Below, piece by piece: positions 8,021 to 17,257 of a stretch of 64,000 bases of DNA. Numbering within the stretch: position 1 is the first letter of the stretch; every line of letters begins with the position of its first letter. The notes under the pieces are model-generated. The model was not told the DNA's origin, did no database searches, and saw only the letters and a program-made list of their open reading frames with translations. The stretch spans positions 1-64,000 of the forward strand of contig JAFRAT010000017.1 in NCBI GenBank assembly GCA_017405305.1, in the 5' to 3' direction. The stretch comes from Aeriscardovia sp. (lineage in GTDB: Bacteria; Actinomycetota; Actinomycetes; Actinomycetales; Bifidobacteriaceae). The position numbers and the translations under genes are program-made.

Positions 8021-8752
8021 GATGCCTCCTTGCGTCCAATGGCGAGCGATGGTGCTCCTCTTCAGGGTAGCAGCGCGCCGGGCCGGAAGCTGGGCGGATC
8101 CGGTGGCGGAGCTGCGCGCTGGCTGGATGCTTGGCTGTTGGGCGCATGGCTGTCGGACAGGGGCCGTCGCGGCGCCCGGTTTCAGCGTTGCGACCTGTCG
8201 GAGCACCTCTGGCGGCACGGTCAGGCCCTGTCGGTACGGCGAGTCGAGAAGCGTCTGCCAGCCCTCGAGCGGCATGCGCCCCGGTTTCGTCCCCGCTTCG
8301 ACGGCAGAGGAGTAGCCGTGAGCCAGCCCGTCGACGATCTCGTTGAACTTGTTGCCCGCGTGGCCTTTGACCCACTTGAAGCTGACGGTTCCCGGGCGGT
8401 TGGTCGTTTCCCAGTCGATGGCCTTGATGATGGCGGCGTTCTTGACGGGCTTCTTCTGCGAGTTTTTCCAACCGTTGCGCTTCCAGCCGCGGATCCAGGT
8501 GCTGGAGCAGTTGATGGCGTACTGGGAGTCCGACTCGATGAGCAGGCGCGCGCTGTCATGGTGGTGACGCAGGGCTTCGAGGACCGCGCAGAGCTCGCCG
8601 ATCTGGTTCGTGCCGTTGTTGGCGCCGCCGGCGTCGTGCGCGCCGCTCGCATGGTTGATCCATCCCCAGCCCATGGGGCCGTTGGGGTTGCGCAGGGCGC
8701 TGCCGTCGGTGGAAACGATGTCCGTGTACTGTTCGCTGTTCGCTGCTGTCAT
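7298..8752 (-). CDS. rnhA: RNase HI in frame with rpiA (possible RNase HI-RpiA fusion)
   Basis: From ATG 8752 (TGGAGG just upstream) the protein begins with an RNase HI domain that cleaves RNA in RNA:DNA hybrids: catalytic Asp in STDGSALRNPNG, Glu in NQIGELCAV, Asp in IESDSQYAIN, and VKGHAGNKFNEIVDGLA carrying the conserved His and last Asp. The domain ends near residue 145; about 95 residues of Pro/Ala/Gln/Ser-rich linker follow. No stop codon occurs before the rpiA start at 8020, so the 484-codon frame reads through into the complete isomerase. RpiA also has its own Shine-Dalgarno, so both free RpiA and a fused product are plausible. Which form dominates cannot be seen from sequence. Confidence 0.75.
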   Translation of the reverse strand: MTAANSEQYTDIVSTDGSALRNPNGPMGWGWINHASGAHDAGGANNGTNQIGELCAVLEALRHHHDSARLLIESDSQYAINCSSTWIRGWKRNGWKNSQKKPVKNAAIIKAIDWETTNRPGTVSFKWVKGHAGNKFNEIVDGLAHGYSSAVEAGTKPGRMPLEGWQTLLDSPYRQGLTVPPEVLRQVATLKPGAATAPVRQPCAQQPSIQPARSSATGSAQLPARRAATLKRSTIARHWTQGGIMDDATRNEAKAAQDALKKEAGIAAARLVKPGMAVGLGTGSTVRYLVDELGRRHQEEGLDITGVTTSRRTTRQAESYGIRIVDIDDVGRLDLTIDGADQVDANFNGIKGGGAALLWEKIVAVNSDRYVWIVDRSKLCDEIGAFPLPIEVIPFGARHVVSRFRERGYEPVLRTGEDGTPIRTDENNYIVDLHLGHIDHPRELAQDLISTVGVVEHGLFLGMVDEVIVGNPGKPAVLVNPLKR

Positions 8753-9450
8753 GCCTCCACTGTACGGCGCGCGGCGGGGAGACCGGGGCTGCGGACGAGG
8801 TGGAACGACGAAGTTTTTCCGGGAGCGGGATCGCTGCTCGCATGAGGCAGGACTTTGGGAACGATGGTCCGCGTCGTCTGTCCCCCGGGTCTTTTTCAGA
8901 AAGATGACATGCTGTCCGGCAACGGTGTTGCGGCGCATCCTCGGCGCGGCGGAAGGACCGCCATCGTCGCCGCCTTGGTGTGCTGCGCCGCGCGCCTGCG
9001 TTTGCCGGCGCCTACCAGGCGCCGGCCCGGTCCATGTCATGTCTATGGCTCCGAGGCCGCTACCGAGACGAAGCCGGCTGATTGGCCCGGAAGACGCGGC
9101 TACGGCCTGCCCCGTCGGAAGCCATCCGCCGGCTGCCTGTCCGCGTCTTCGCGTCCCTGGGGCGCCAACGACCTCGTGCAGCACACGATGGCCGCCGAAC
9201 GCGTCGGCCCGCGGCTGATGGATCTGCTGGACGGTTTCCAGCCGGATCCTGCAGATGATTGGCCACGCTTGCTCCGGCGGGGCACGAGTCGCGAGTCCAT
9301 ATGGGCGTGCGCGGCGAATCGGCCCCCGCCCGCCCCGGCCTCGCTCCGTGCTCTTGATGTTTGTGTGAGCATTCCTGAAAAGGGCCGTTGCCGGCGTTGA
9401 TTCGCCGGGTAAGTTGCCGAAAGGTATGTACGCGACGGAAAGGCGTCACC
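8753..9450. other. 698-bp stretch without a convincing gene
   Basis: Open frames here are short, Arg/Pro-rich and lack conserved motifs. A 9-bp GC-rich hairpin (9004-9012 with 9018-9026, loop TACCA) is the only clear structure. The left part presumably holds the rnhA promoter and the right end the acyltransferase promoter. It may be a decayed gene; no family could be recognised. Confidence 0.5.
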
Positions 9451-10614
9451 GTGTCACAGCAGCAAACGATCGGCGAAGCGCTGGCGACGGCTCCTAAAGG
9501 GCGCATCGAGGCGATCGACGTGGCCAAAGGCATCGGTATCCTGTCGATCATCGTCGGTCATCTGGCCGCCGAGGCGCCATACAACACGCAGCGCATCGTC
9601 GCGTTCGTTTTCCTGTACCATGTGCCGATCTTTTTCTTCGTCGCCGGGTACTTCCTCAGCGTGAAACGGCCCTTCGGCCAGTTCGTCAAATCCAAGGCGC
9701 AGCGCCTGCTTTACCCGTTCGCGTTCGCGTCGGCCATCATGTTCCTTGTCGCGCTGCTGCTGCGGGTGATGCGAGGCCACTGCCTGCCGCCGACCATCTA
9801 CCGCAGCCCGCTGGACGCGTTTGAGGCCGGAGTGCTCGGATACGGCGCCCCGCAGGGCTCCATGTTCCCGCAGGTCACCTGGATCGGCGCCATCTGGTTC
9901 CTCGAAGCGCTGTTCTGGTCGCTGCTCGCCGGCTACGGAATCCTCAAGCTCGAGGCTCTGATGCTGGGACGGGTGCCGCAATGGCTGACGATGGGTCTGC
10001 TGCTGCTGGCGACCTTCGGCGTGGCGTACGGTGCGCGCGCGCTGCTGCCGGCCGTAGGCCTGCTGCCGCTGAACATCTCCACGGCCCTCTTCTCGCTGTT
10101 TTACCTGTACCTCGGGCATGTGCTGCGACGCTTCGATTTCTTCGCCAAGGATATGAACGTCTTCCTGTTTCTCGCGTTCCTAGCCATTTCCGCGGTGATG
10201 TACCACTTCCGCTACTTCGTCAACATGGTCATCGACGATGCCGACCCGCACTGGCTCGGCTTCTTCGCCGCCATTCCCGCGTCCCTGGCCGTCGTGCAGA
10301 TCTCGCGCTACCTGGTGCGCTTCGTCAGGCCGGCCGCCAACCTGCTGACCTTCTTCGGGCGCAACTCGCTTATCTTCCTCGTGGTGCACATCCTGCTCAT
10401 CAACCTGGGCGGCACGTATCTGCTCTATCGCGCCGTGCCGTTCGTCATGCCGAACGCGCTGTCGTTCTACTTGCTCATCGCCATCCATCTGACGGCCGGG
10501 ACGCTCGTCTCGCTGCTCAACGGCCGGTGGAAGCCGTTGCAGAAGATCTTTGGCGTGCCGGTGAAGCTGTCGCAGGAGCGAAGGGTGACCGCGCCGGCGA
10601 AACAGAGCGCCTGA
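9451..10614 (+). CDS. Acyltransferase-3 family integral membrane protein
   Basis: A 387-residue membrane protein with about ten hydrophobic segments, of the family that transfers acetyl or other acyl groups to envelope carbohydrates (OafA/WecH-like). The N-terminal block RIEAIDVAKGIGILSIIVGH contains the conserved His of the family, and YHVPIFFFVAGYFLSV follows. I chose GTG at 9451 because GGAAAGGCG precedes it at about 8 nt; an ATG-like start at 9388 would add 21 residues without similarity. It stands alone and converges on pgm across a 30-bp palindrome. The acceptor is unknown. A second, unrelated-looking member of the superfamily is at 51.1-52.3 kb. Confidence 0.85.
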   Translation: MSQQQTIGEALATAPKGRIEAIDVAKGIGILSIIVGHLAAEAPYNTQRIVAFVFLYHVPIFFFVAGYFLSVKRPFGQFVKSKAQRLLYPFAFASAIMFLVALLLRVMRGHCLPPTIYRSPLDAFEAGVLGYGAPQGSMFPQVTWIGAIWFLEALFWSLLAGYGILKLEALMLGRVPQWLTMGLLLLATFGVAYGARALLPAVGLLPLNISTALFSLFYLYLGHVLRRFDFFAKDMNVFLFLAFLAISAVMYHFRYFVNMVIDDADPHWLGFFAAIPASLAVVQISRYLVRFVRPAANLLTFFGRNSLIFLVVHILLINLGGTYLLYRAVPFVMPNALSFYLLIAIHLTAGTLVSLLNGRWKPLQKIFGVPVKLSQERRVTAPAKQSA

Positions 10615-10649
10615 GAGAGAGGATTCCGAAAGGCGAAGCGCGTGGGAGG

Positions 10650-10711
10650 GGCAGGGAAGGAGGAAGGGGCTGTTCCCAGTGCTGGGAACAGCCCCTTCCT
10701 CCTTCCCTGCC
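10650..10711. terminator. 30-bp perfect inverted repeat between convergent genes
   Basis: Arms 10650-10679 and 10682-10711 are exact reverse complements with only two central bases (TG), making a near-continuous 62-bp palindrome. The left arm is almost all purine outside its tip. It separates the acyltransferase (+) and pgm (-); no U-tract follows. Confidence 0.75.
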
Positions 10712-10797
10712 GTCGTCGAAGAGCCAAGCCGCCGTTATCGGAATGGATTCTCGGCGCTTAGCGAGTCAGAACGGTTCGCGCGTCGTCGTCTTCCGGT

Positions 10798-12480
10798 TCA
10801 CTGCAGCGCGGCGTCCACGATGGCGTTCGCGTCGGACAAGACGGCATCCAACGCGTCCGGCGATTCGAAGGACTCGGCGTAGATCTTGTAGATGTTCTCC
10901 GTGCCGGACGGGCGGGCAGCAAACCAGTTGTCTTTGGTCGTCACCTTGAGGCCGCCGATCGGCGCTCCGTCCCCCGGGGCGACGGTGAGCTTGGCGTCGA
11001 TGGCTTCGCCGGCGAGGGTGCCGGCTGCCACGCTGCTGCCGGAGAGCTTCTTGAGACGTGCCTTCTGCTCGAGCGTGCACGGAGTATCGACGCGCTTGTA
11101 CCAGCTTTCGCCGAAGCGCGCGATCTGTTCCTGGTGCAGCTGCGCCGGGTCCTTGCCGGCCTTGGCGGTGATTTCCGCGGCGAGCAGGTCGGGGATGAGG
11201 CCATCCTTGTCGGTGGTCCAGATGCGGCCGTCCTTGCGCAGGAAGCTCATGCCGGAACTTTCTTCGCCGCCGAAGCCGATGGTGCCGTCCATCAGCGGGT
11301 CGACGAACCACTTGAAGCCGACCGGCACCTCGTAGAGCGGGGCGTGGATGGCCGCCGCCACGCGGTCGATGAGCGAGGAGCTGACGAGTGTCTTGCCCAC
11401 GCCAGCGCCTTGCGGCCAGCCCGGGCGGTTGCCGCCGAAAAGGTACTCGACGCAGACGGCGAGGTAATGGTTCGGGTTCATGACGCCCCAGCCTGGACAG
11501 ACGATGCCATGGCGATCGGCGTCCGGGTCGGCGCCGCCCACGAGGTCGTACTTGTCCCACGCGCCGTCGTTGAGCCGGTCGACGAGACCTTTCATGGCGT
11601 ACTGGGAACTCGGGTCCATGCGGATCCTGCCGTCGTGGTCGACGGTCATGAAGGCCCAGCGCGGGTCGATCGTGTCATTGACGAGCTCGAGGTCGATGCC
11701 GTACTGCTCGGCGATGAGCGGCCAATAGTGCACGCTAGCGCCGCCCAGCGGGTCGATGCCCAAGCGCACTCCGGAGGCGCGGATGGCGTCGAAGTCAATG
11801 ACGTTGGCGAGGTCATCCACATAGTGCTTGCGGAAGTCGAAGCGCTCGACGAGGTCGGATACGATCGCCTTCTCGAAGGGCACACGCGCCACGGACCTCC
11901 ACTGCGGCAGGATCTCGTTGGCACGCCGCGCGATGGCGTCGGTGATGTCGGTGTCGGCCGGACCGCCGTTGACGTTGTCGTATTTGAAGCCTCCGTCGGT
12001 CGGCGGGTTGTGGGACGGGGTGACGACGATCCCGTCAGCCAGGTCCTCGCCGCTGAAGCGCTGCGTGCCGTCCGCGGCGCGGTTGTGCGTCAGGACGGCC
12101 TGGGACACGGTCGGCGTCGGCGTGTAGCCGTCGCGCGAATCGATGCGCACGCGCGCGCCGGAGGCGACGAGCACCTCGAGGGCCGTCTTGAAGGCCGGCA
12201 GGCTCAGCGCATGGGTGTCGCGGCCGATGTAGAGCGGGCCGGTGACGTGGCGCGCGGCGCGGCTCTCCACGATCGCCTGCGTGATGGAGACGATGTGCGC
12301 TTCGTTGAAGGACGTCTCGAGGCTGGAACCGCGGTGGCCGCTGGTGCCGAAGGACACGCGCTGGGCCGTCACGAACGGGTCGGGAACGAGGTCATAGTAT
12401 TTGCTGATGACCTCGTCGACATCGATGAGATCATCCGGTGCGGCGGGCATTCCCGCGTTTTTTGCTACCATGCCCCTCAT
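10798..12480 (-). CDS. pgm: Phosphoglucomutase, alpha-D-glucose-phosphate-specific
   Basis: Interconverts glucose-1-phosphate and glucose-6-phosphate, linking glycogen and nucleotide-sugar synthesis to central metabolism. The 560-residue length fits the E. coli Pgm type. Landmarks in order: [10 protein letters not shown], the phosphoserine loop [13 protein letters not shown], the metal-binding DPDADRHG, the sugar-binding [12 protein letters not shown], and the phosphate-binding [13 protein letters not shown]. Several ATGs crowd the 5' end (12480, 12471, 12450); I kept the longest, though the domain would be intact from any of them. Downstream is the 30-bp palindrome; upstream it is head-to-tail with the kinase-family gene, 30 bp away. 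Confidence 0.95.
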   Translation of the reverse strand: MRGMVAKNAGMPAAPDDLIDVDEVISKYYDLVPDPFVTAQRVSFGTSGHRGSSLETSFNEAHIVSITQAIVESRAARHVTGPLYIGRDTHALSLPAFKTALEVLVASGARVRIDSRDGYTPTPTVSQAVLTHNRAADGTQRFSGEDLADGIVVTPSHNPPTDGGFKYDNVNGGPADTDITDAIARRANEILPQWRSVARVPFEKAIVSDLVERFDFRKHYVDDLANVIDFDAIRASGVRLGIDPLGGASVHYWPLIAEQYGIDLELVNDTIDPRWAFMTVDHDGRIRMDPSSQYAMKGLVDRLNDGAWDKYDLVGGADPDADRHGIVCPGWGVMNPNHYLAVCVEYLFGGNRPGWPQGAGVGKTLVSSSLIDRVAAAIHAPLYEVPVGFKWFVDPLMDGTIGFGGEESSGMSFLRKDGRIWTTDKDGLIPDLLAAEITAKAGKDPAQLHQEQIARFGESWYKRVDTPCTLEQKARLKKLSGSSVAAGTLAGEAIDAKLTVAPGDGAPIGGLKVTTKDNWFAARPSGTENIYKIYAESFESPDALDAVLSDANAIVDAALQ

Positions 12481-12510
12481 TGTGCCATGGGCCGGTGAGT
12501 TTTCCCGGGA

Positions 12511-13626
12511 TTACGCCGGATCCTGACGGGATTTTTTCCAGGGAAGGGACACCCGTGGCGTGCGCACGAGAAGCGCCTGGCGGTCGATGCCGACGCGTAT
12601 GTGCCGGGTGACGCCGAGGACGTCCCCGTCGGCCTCGGCAAGGGCCGGCTCGTCGAGGGTCAGTTCGGCTTCGACGCCCTGAATCTCCTCGATGTCGGAG
12701 TTGATCGTCAGAGGGCTGCCGCCAGGCTTGCCGGTGATGGTCTGGTAGAGCATGTCGTTGGCCAGGCCGGTCCAGCCCAACAGCCCGGCCTTGGCGTCGA
12801 GGAGGGCGAAATCGAGCAGGCCATCCGCGTAATCCGCTTGCGGCATGAGCGAGACGACCGGGATCCTGCCGCAGTTGCCGATAAGGAAAGTGCGGAACAG
12901 GGCATTGGCGGACTGGACGATGGTGCCATCGGCCTTGCGCACGACGATGGTGCCGCGGTGCCGGCGCGCGTTGAGGTGGCGAACGGCGCCGACGAAATAG
13001 GCCATCCAGCCGATGGCCTTCTTCAACTTCGGGTTCGTCGAGTCGATCATGACAGCGTCGAAGCCGATGCCGCTGATGAGGAGGAAGCCGTGCCGCTGCC
13101 GCGGTTCATCGGAGTCCAGCAGCGCCAGATGCCCCATGTCGACGCGCTGGGAGCCGTGGGAGACGACCACGCGCAGAGCCTCGTCCAGGTCGTCGAGGGG
13201 GATGCCGAGGTTTCGGGCAAAGAGGTTGGCCGTCCCGATGGGCAGCACGCCCAGCGCGCGGTCCGTGCCGGCCACGGCCGTCGCCACGGTCCTGACGGTG
13301 CCGTCACCCCCGCAGGCCACGACGACATCCGCCCCGGCGGCGATGGCTTCCCTGCCGCAGGCGTAGCCGTCCTTGTCGAGCAGCGTGTCGATGAAGAGGA
13401 TATCGTGGATGCCGTGGTCCTCGCAGAACCGGCGGATGCGCTCCTTGACCTCGTCGGCATGCGGTTTCGAAGGATTGACGATGAAAGCGTACCGGACAGG
13501 GTCGGTCCGTCGCTTCCGGAGCGTCGATTCGAGCGCCTGACGCCGCCGGGATCGGTGGACGGCGGCGACGACGGCTGGCAGCGCGACCAGCAGCAGAAGG
13601 AAGACGCTCATCGCCAGCCAGGTCAT
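12511..13626 (-). CDS. Diacylglycerol kinase / lipid kinase family protein
   Basis: ATP-dependent lipid kinase of the DAGK catalytic-domain family. After an N-terminal membrane segment (MTWLAMSVFLLLLVALPAVV) comes YAFIVNPSKP, the signature VVACGGDGTVRTVATAVAG, and LPIGTANLFARNLGIPLDD, then the C-terminal beta-sandwich ending RVSLPWKKSRQDPA. Phosphorylation of a lipid or sphingoid substrate at the membrane is the family role; the substrate here is unknown. Start set at ATG 13626, directly before the hydrophobic segment; an in-frame GTG at 13641 lies next to GGAGG and is possible. Transcribed divergently from serS and probably with pgm downstream. Confidence 0.87.
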   Translation of the reverse strand: MTWLAMSVFLLLLVALPAVVAAVHRSRRRQALESTLRKRRTDPVRYAFIVNPSKPHADEVKERIRRFCEDHGIHDILFIDTLLDKDGYACGREAIAAGADVVVACGGDGTVRTVATAVAGTDRALGVLPIGTANLFARNLGIPLDDLDEALRVVVSHGSQRVDMGHLALLDSDEPRQRHGFLLISGIGFDAVMIDSTNPKLKKAIGWMAYFVGAVRHLNARRHRGTIVVRKADGTIVQSANALFRTFLIGNCGRIPVVSLMPQADYADGLLDFALLDAKAGLLGWTGLANDMLYQTITGKPGGSPLTINSDIEEIQGVEAELTLDEPALAEADGDVLGVTRHIRVGIDRQALLVRTPRVSLPWKKSRQDPA

Positions 13627-13745
13627 CGTTCGCCCATTCACCCCTCCATTATGTCCTGCGGATCGTCCGCTCCGGCAGCCGCCAGCGCTGTCGTTCCTGG
13701 ATTTCCGCATTTGCGCGAGCGTTCCGAAGCGTCCGGACAAAACGG

Positions 13746-13751
13746 TAATCT
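13746..13751 (+). promoter_or_regulatory. Predicted -10 element giving a leaderless serS mRNA
   Basis: TAATCT at 13746-13751 ends six bases before the serS ATG, which places transcription start at or next to the start codon. No Shine-Dalgarno is visible. The -35 region is weak. Confidence 0.45.
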
Positions 13752-13757
13752 GACCTC

Positions 13758-15050
13758 ATGCTCGATATTCAGTTCATCCGCGACCATGCGGACGTCGTCC
13801 GTGAGTCCCAGCGCAAGCGCGGCGAGTCCGTCGAACTGGTCGACGAAGTGCTCGCCCTGGACAGGCTCCGCCGCGACGCCCTGCAGCGCTACGAGTCCGC
13901 CCGCGCCGACCAGAAGGCCGCCGGCAAGAAAATCGCCGCCGCCCCGAAAGAAAAGAAAGCGGCCGCCGCCGCCCAAGTGAAACAGCTCTCCGAAGAGGTC
14001 AGCAAACTCAAGGCCGACGCCGACAAGGCCGACGAAGACTACAAGGCCGCCGCCTGGCAGCTGTCCAACATCATCGAGCCAGAAGCGCCGGAAGGCGGTG
14101 AGGACGACTTCATCGTCCGCGAGAAGCACGGCGGAATCCGCGACTTCGCAGCCGAAGGCTTCGAACCGAAGGACCACCTCGCGCTCGGCGAACTGTCCGG
14201 CGGCATCGACATGAAGCGTGGCGTCAAAGTCGGCGGCTCCCGTTTCTACTTCCTCAAGGGCGACATCGCCCGCCTGGAAGTGGCGCTGCACACCATGGCC
14301 TTCGACTACGCCCGCTCCCAGGGCTTCGTCCCGACCATCACCCCGACGCTCGTGCGCCCGGAGATCATGGGCGGCACCGGCTTCCTCAACCAGCACTCCG
14401 ACGAAATCTACCGCCTGCGCACCCCGGACGACGACTACCTGGTCGGCACCTCCGAAGTGGCGCTCGCCGGTATGCACGAGAACGAGATTCTTGACTTCTC
14501 CGAAGGCCCGGTGAAGTACGCCGGCTGGTCCGCCTGCTACCGCCGCGAGGCTGGTGCCGCGGGCAAGGACACCCACGGCATCATCCGCGTCCACCAGTTC
14601 TACAAAGTGGAGATGTTCGTCTTCTGCAAGCCGGAAGAGGCCCGCGGCATGCACGAACGGCTCCTGAGCATGGAGAAGGAGATGCTCGGCCGCGTCGAGG
14701 TGCCGTTCCGCGTCATTGACACCGCCGCCGGCGACCTCGGCTCCTCCGCATCCCGCAAGTTCGACTGCGAGGCTTGGGTTCCGACGCAGAACCGCTACCG
14801 CGAGCTAACGTCCACGTCCAATTGCGGCGAGTACCAGTCCCGCCGCCTCAACATCCGCTATCGCAAGGACGACGGCAGCGCAGCCGCCTGCGCCACCCTC
14901 AACGGCACGCTGGCGACCACTCGCTGGCTCGTGCCTATCCTCGAGAACCATCAGCAGAAGGACGGCAGCGTCGTCATCCCGCAGGCCCTGCGCGCGTACA
15001 TGGGCGGCCAGGAAATCATCGAACCGGCATGCCGCAAAGTGACAGCCTGA
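13758..15050 (+). CDS. serS: Seryl-tRNA synthetase
   Basis: Class II synthetase charging tRNA-Ser. Residues about 30-100 form the long antiparallel coiled coil that grips the tRNA variable arm, here very rich in Ala/Lys. The catalytic core shows motif 2 (ACYRREAGAAGKDTHGIIR, then HQFYKVEMF) and motif 3 (ATLNGTLATTRWLVPILE). The length of 430 residues is normal. The cognate tRNA-Ser gene lies 46 bp downstream. Translation probably starts leaderless from ATG 13758 (see the -10 element just upstream). Divergent from the lipid kinase gene. Confidence 0.97.
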   Translation: MLDIQFIRDHADVVRESQRKRGESVELVDEVLALDRLRRDALQRYESARADQKAAGKKIAAAPKEKKAAAAAQVKQLSEEVSKLKADADKADEDYKAAAWQLSNIIEPEAPEGGEDDFIVREKHGGIRDFAAEGFEPKDHLALGELSGGIDMKRGVKVGGSRFYFLKGDIARLEVALHTMAFDYARSQGFVPTITPTLVRPEIMGGTGFLNQHSDEIYRLRTPDDDYLVGTSEVALAGMHENEILDFSEGPVKYAGWSACYRREAGAAGKDTHGIIRVHQFYKVEMFVFCKPEEARGMHERLLSMEKEMLGRVEVPFRVIDTAAGDLGSSASRKFDCEAWVPTQNRYRELTSTSNCGEYQSRRLNIRYRKDDGSAAACATLNGTLATTRWLVPILENHQQKDGSVVIPQALRAYMGGQEIIEPACRKVTA

Positions 15051-15065
15051 GGCCCTGGACCCCTG

Positions 15066-15074
15066 TGTTATAGT
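15066..15074 (+). promoter_or_regulatory. Predicted extended -10 promoter of tRNA-Ser
   Basis: TGTTATAGT (extended TGN plus TATAGT at 15069-15074) lies 21 bp before the tRNA 5' end. No good -35 was found at the right spacing. Confidence 0.45.
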
Positions 15075-15095
15075 GAGCGGGTGCGCGCGCTCAGT

Positions 15096-15182
15096 GGATA
15101 GGTGCCCGAGCGGTCGATGGGACTGGTCCTGAAAACCAGCGAGTCATTCATGGCTCCGCGAGTTCGAATCTCGCCCTATCCG
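15096..15182 (+). tRNA. tRNA-Ser (anticodon TGA)
   Basis: Complete 87-nt cloverleaf: acceptor GGATAGG pairs with CCTATCC (15175-15181), discriminator G at 15182, no encoded CCA. Anticodon stem CTGGT/ACCAG encloses the loop CCTGAAA, giving anticodon TGA at 15130-15132. The long variable arm is typical of tRNA-Ser; the T arm is GCGAG-TTCGAAT-CTCGC. Position 33 is C rather than the near-universal U. Confidence 0.95.
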
Positions 15183-15192
15183 CGTCTTGCTG

Positions 15193-15225
15193 GAGCCTCG
15201 GGGAACACCCGGGGCTCTTTGTTTT
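15193..15225 (+). terminator. Intrinsic terminator after tRNA-Ser
   Basis: GAGCCTCGGG (15193-15202) pairs with CCCGGGGCTC (15208-15217) with one G-U pair, then TTTGTTTT. This is one of the few hairpins here with a clear U-tract. Confidence 0.85.
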
Positions 15226-15270
15226 GGAGGCCCGTCCGCGCCGTTCGCGGCGGGAACGAAAAGAGGAACG

Positions 15271-16044
15271 ATGATCGAAATCAAGACCCCTCAGGAGGTC
15301 GAAGCCATGCGCCCGGCGGCGCAGCTCGTCGCCGACTGCCTCAGCGAGCTCAAGGACATGACCAAGGTCGGCATGAATCTGCTGGAGATTGACGAGTACA
15401 CGCACAAGCGCATCGCCGACTATAAGGGCGCCAGCTCGCCGTACGTCGGCGACGACGAGATGGGAACCGTGCCGTTCGGCCATTGGATCTGCACGTCCGT
15501 CAATGACGTGGTCCTGCACGGCGTCCCGCACGACTACGCGCTCAAGGACGGCGACCTGTTGTCCCTTGACCTGTCCATCGCGGTGGACGGTTGGTGCGGC
15601 GACTCCGCCATCAGCTTCGTGGTCGGCGACCACGCCCGTCCGGAGGACCTGCACCTCATCAAGGCCACGGAGGACGCCCTGGCGGCCGCCATTGACCAGT
15701 GCCACGCCGGCAACCACCTGGGCGACGTGTCCGCCGCCGCCGGCGCCGTCGCGCACGAACGCGGCTATGAGGTTAACACCGTCTTCGGCGGCCATGGCAT
15801 CGGCCGCGACATGCACTGCGACCCGTACGTGCCGAACGACGGTCGCGCGCACCGCGGCTACCGTCTGCGTCCCGGCCTCGTCATCTGCATCGAGCCATGG
15901 CTCATGGCCGGCACGGACAAAATCGCCGAGGACCCGGACGGCTGGTCCGTGCATTCCGCCGACGGTTCGCGCGGCGCCCACACCGAGCATGAGATTTGCA
16001 TCACCGACGGCGATCCGATCATCATGACCGCCCGCCGGAAGTGA
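15271..16044 (+). CDS. map: Methionine aminopeptidase, type I
   Basis: Removes the initiator methionine from nascent proteins. The 257-residue protein shows the pita-bread fold landmarks: two metal-binding Asp in LSLDLSIAVDGWCGDSA, His in FGGHGIGRDMH, Glu in ICIEPW, and Glu in HTEHEICITDGDP. The substrate His is in VLHGVPHDYAL. The start at ATG 15271 follows AAGAGGA; upstream in-frame sequence is the tRNA terminator and not coding. Located between tRNA-Ser and prfB, consistent with a translation-related cluster. Confidence 0.95.
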   Translation: MIEIKTPQEVEAMRPAAQLVADCLSELKDMTKVGMNLLEIDEYTHKRIADYKGASSPYVGDDEMGTVPFGHWICTSVNDVVLHGVPHDYALKDGDLLSLDLSIAVDGWCGDSAISFVVGDHARPEDLHLIKATEDALAAAIDQCHAGNHLGDVSAAAGAVAHERGYEVNTVFGGHGIGRDMHCDPYVPNDGRAHRGYRLRPGLVICIEPWLMAGTDKIAEDPDGWSVHSADGSRGAHTEHEICITDGDPIIMTARRK

Positions 16045-16110
16045 CCGAACCGGCACGGCAGACGGGCGCGGGCCGCCCCGCGTCCCCGAAACGGAAGCGT
16101 AAGGGAGTTT

Positions 16111-17241
16111 ATGGCAGACATTGATTTTACCCAGGATCTGGCCGCCGCGAAGGAGACGTTCGCCACCATCTCCGACGCCGTCAATCCTGACAAGCTGCGC
16201 GCGCAGGCCGCCGATCTGGAGCAGCAGGCGGCCGCGCCGGGGCTATGGGACGATCCGGACCACGCCCAGGAGGTCACCTCCAAGCTATCGAGCACGCAGA
16301 CGATGCTCAAGCGCATCGACAGCATGAAGACACGCATCGACGACGTGGAAACCCTGGAATCGCTGGGCGAGGAGATGATGGACGCCGACACCATCGCCGA
16401 AGCCAAGTCCGGCGTCAAGGCGATCCGCAGGGACCTCGCCGATCTCGAGATCAGCACCTTGCTCGACGGCGAGTACGACGAACGCCAGGCGGTCGTCACC
16501 ATCCGTTCCGGCGCGGGCGGCGTCGACGCGGCCGACTGGGCGAGCATGCTCCTGCGCATGTACTTGCGCTGGGCCGAGCGCCATGGCTACAAGACCAAAG
16601 TGCTCAACACCTCCTACGGCGAAGAGGCCGGCATTAAGTCCGCGACCTTCCAGATCAACGAGCCGTACGCCTACGGCAAACTGTCAGTCGAAGGCGGCAC
16701 GCACCGCTTGGTGCGCATCTCGCCGTTCGACAACCAGGGGCGCCGCCAGACCAGCTTCGCCGGCGTCGAGGTCATTCCGCTGGTAGCCACGAGCGACCAC
16801 ATCGACATACCGGATTCCGACATCCGCGTCGACACCTTCCAGGCGTCCGGCCCGGGCGGCCAAGGCGTGAACACGACATACTCCGCCGTGCGCATCACCC
16901 ACCTGCCCACCGGCTTGGTCGTGTCCATGCAGGACGAGCGCAGCCAGATCCAGAACCGCGCCGCCGCCATGCAGGTCCTCGAATCCCGCCTTCTCGTGCT
17001 CAAGAAGGAGGAGGAACGCAAGAAACGCAAGGAGCTCGCGGGCGACGTCAAGGCCAGCTGGGGCGACCAGATCCGTTCCTACGTGACGCACCCGTACCAG
17101 ATGGTCAAAGACCTGCGCACCGGCTGCGAGACTTCCCAGGTGGATAGCGTCTTCGACGGCGACATTGACGCCTTCATCGACGCCGGCATCCGCTGGCGCC
17201 ATCAGGAGCGCATCAGGGAAGAAGCTGAAGCCGGCGAGTGA
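16111..17241 (+). CDS. prfB: Peptide chain release factor 2
   Basis: Recognises UGA and UAA and triggers peptide release. The peptidyl-transferase motif [18 protein letters not shown] carries GGQ, and the stop-codon-reading SPF tripeptide is in [11 protein letters not shown]. The 376-residue frame is uninterrupted from ATG 16111 (AAGGGAG upstream); the in-frame UGA and programmed +1 frameshift of E. coli prfB are absent. It ends at a strong hairpin with a U-tract, separating it from smpB. Confidence 0.96.
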   Translation: MADIDFTQDLAAAKETFATISDAVNPDKLRAQAADLEQQAAAPGLWDDPDHAQEVTSKLSSTQTMLKRIDSMKTRIDDVETLESLGEEMMDADTIAEAKSGVKAIRRDLADLEISTLLDGEYDERQAVVTIRSGAGGVDAADWASMLLRMYLRWAERHGYKTKVLNTSYGEEAGIKSATFQINEPYAYGKLSVEGGTHRLVRISPFDNQGRRQTSFAGVEVIPLVATSDHIDIPDSDIRVDTFQASGPGGQGVNTTYSAVRITHLPTGLVVSMQDERSQIQNRAAAMQVLESRLLVLKKEEERKKRKELAGDVKASWGDQIRSYVTHPYQMVKDLRTGCETSQVDSVFDGDIDAFIDAGIRWRHQERIREEAEAGE

Positions 17242-17257
17242 GCCGCGTCTCTGAAGC

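Noticed and set aside
11134-12498. Long plus-strand frame opposite pgm
   Set aside because: No motifs; pgm on the other strand has all catalytic loops.
16111-16200. Programmed frameshift at the start of prfB
   Set aside because: The frame is continuous from ATG with no in-frame UGA, so no +1 frameshift is required.
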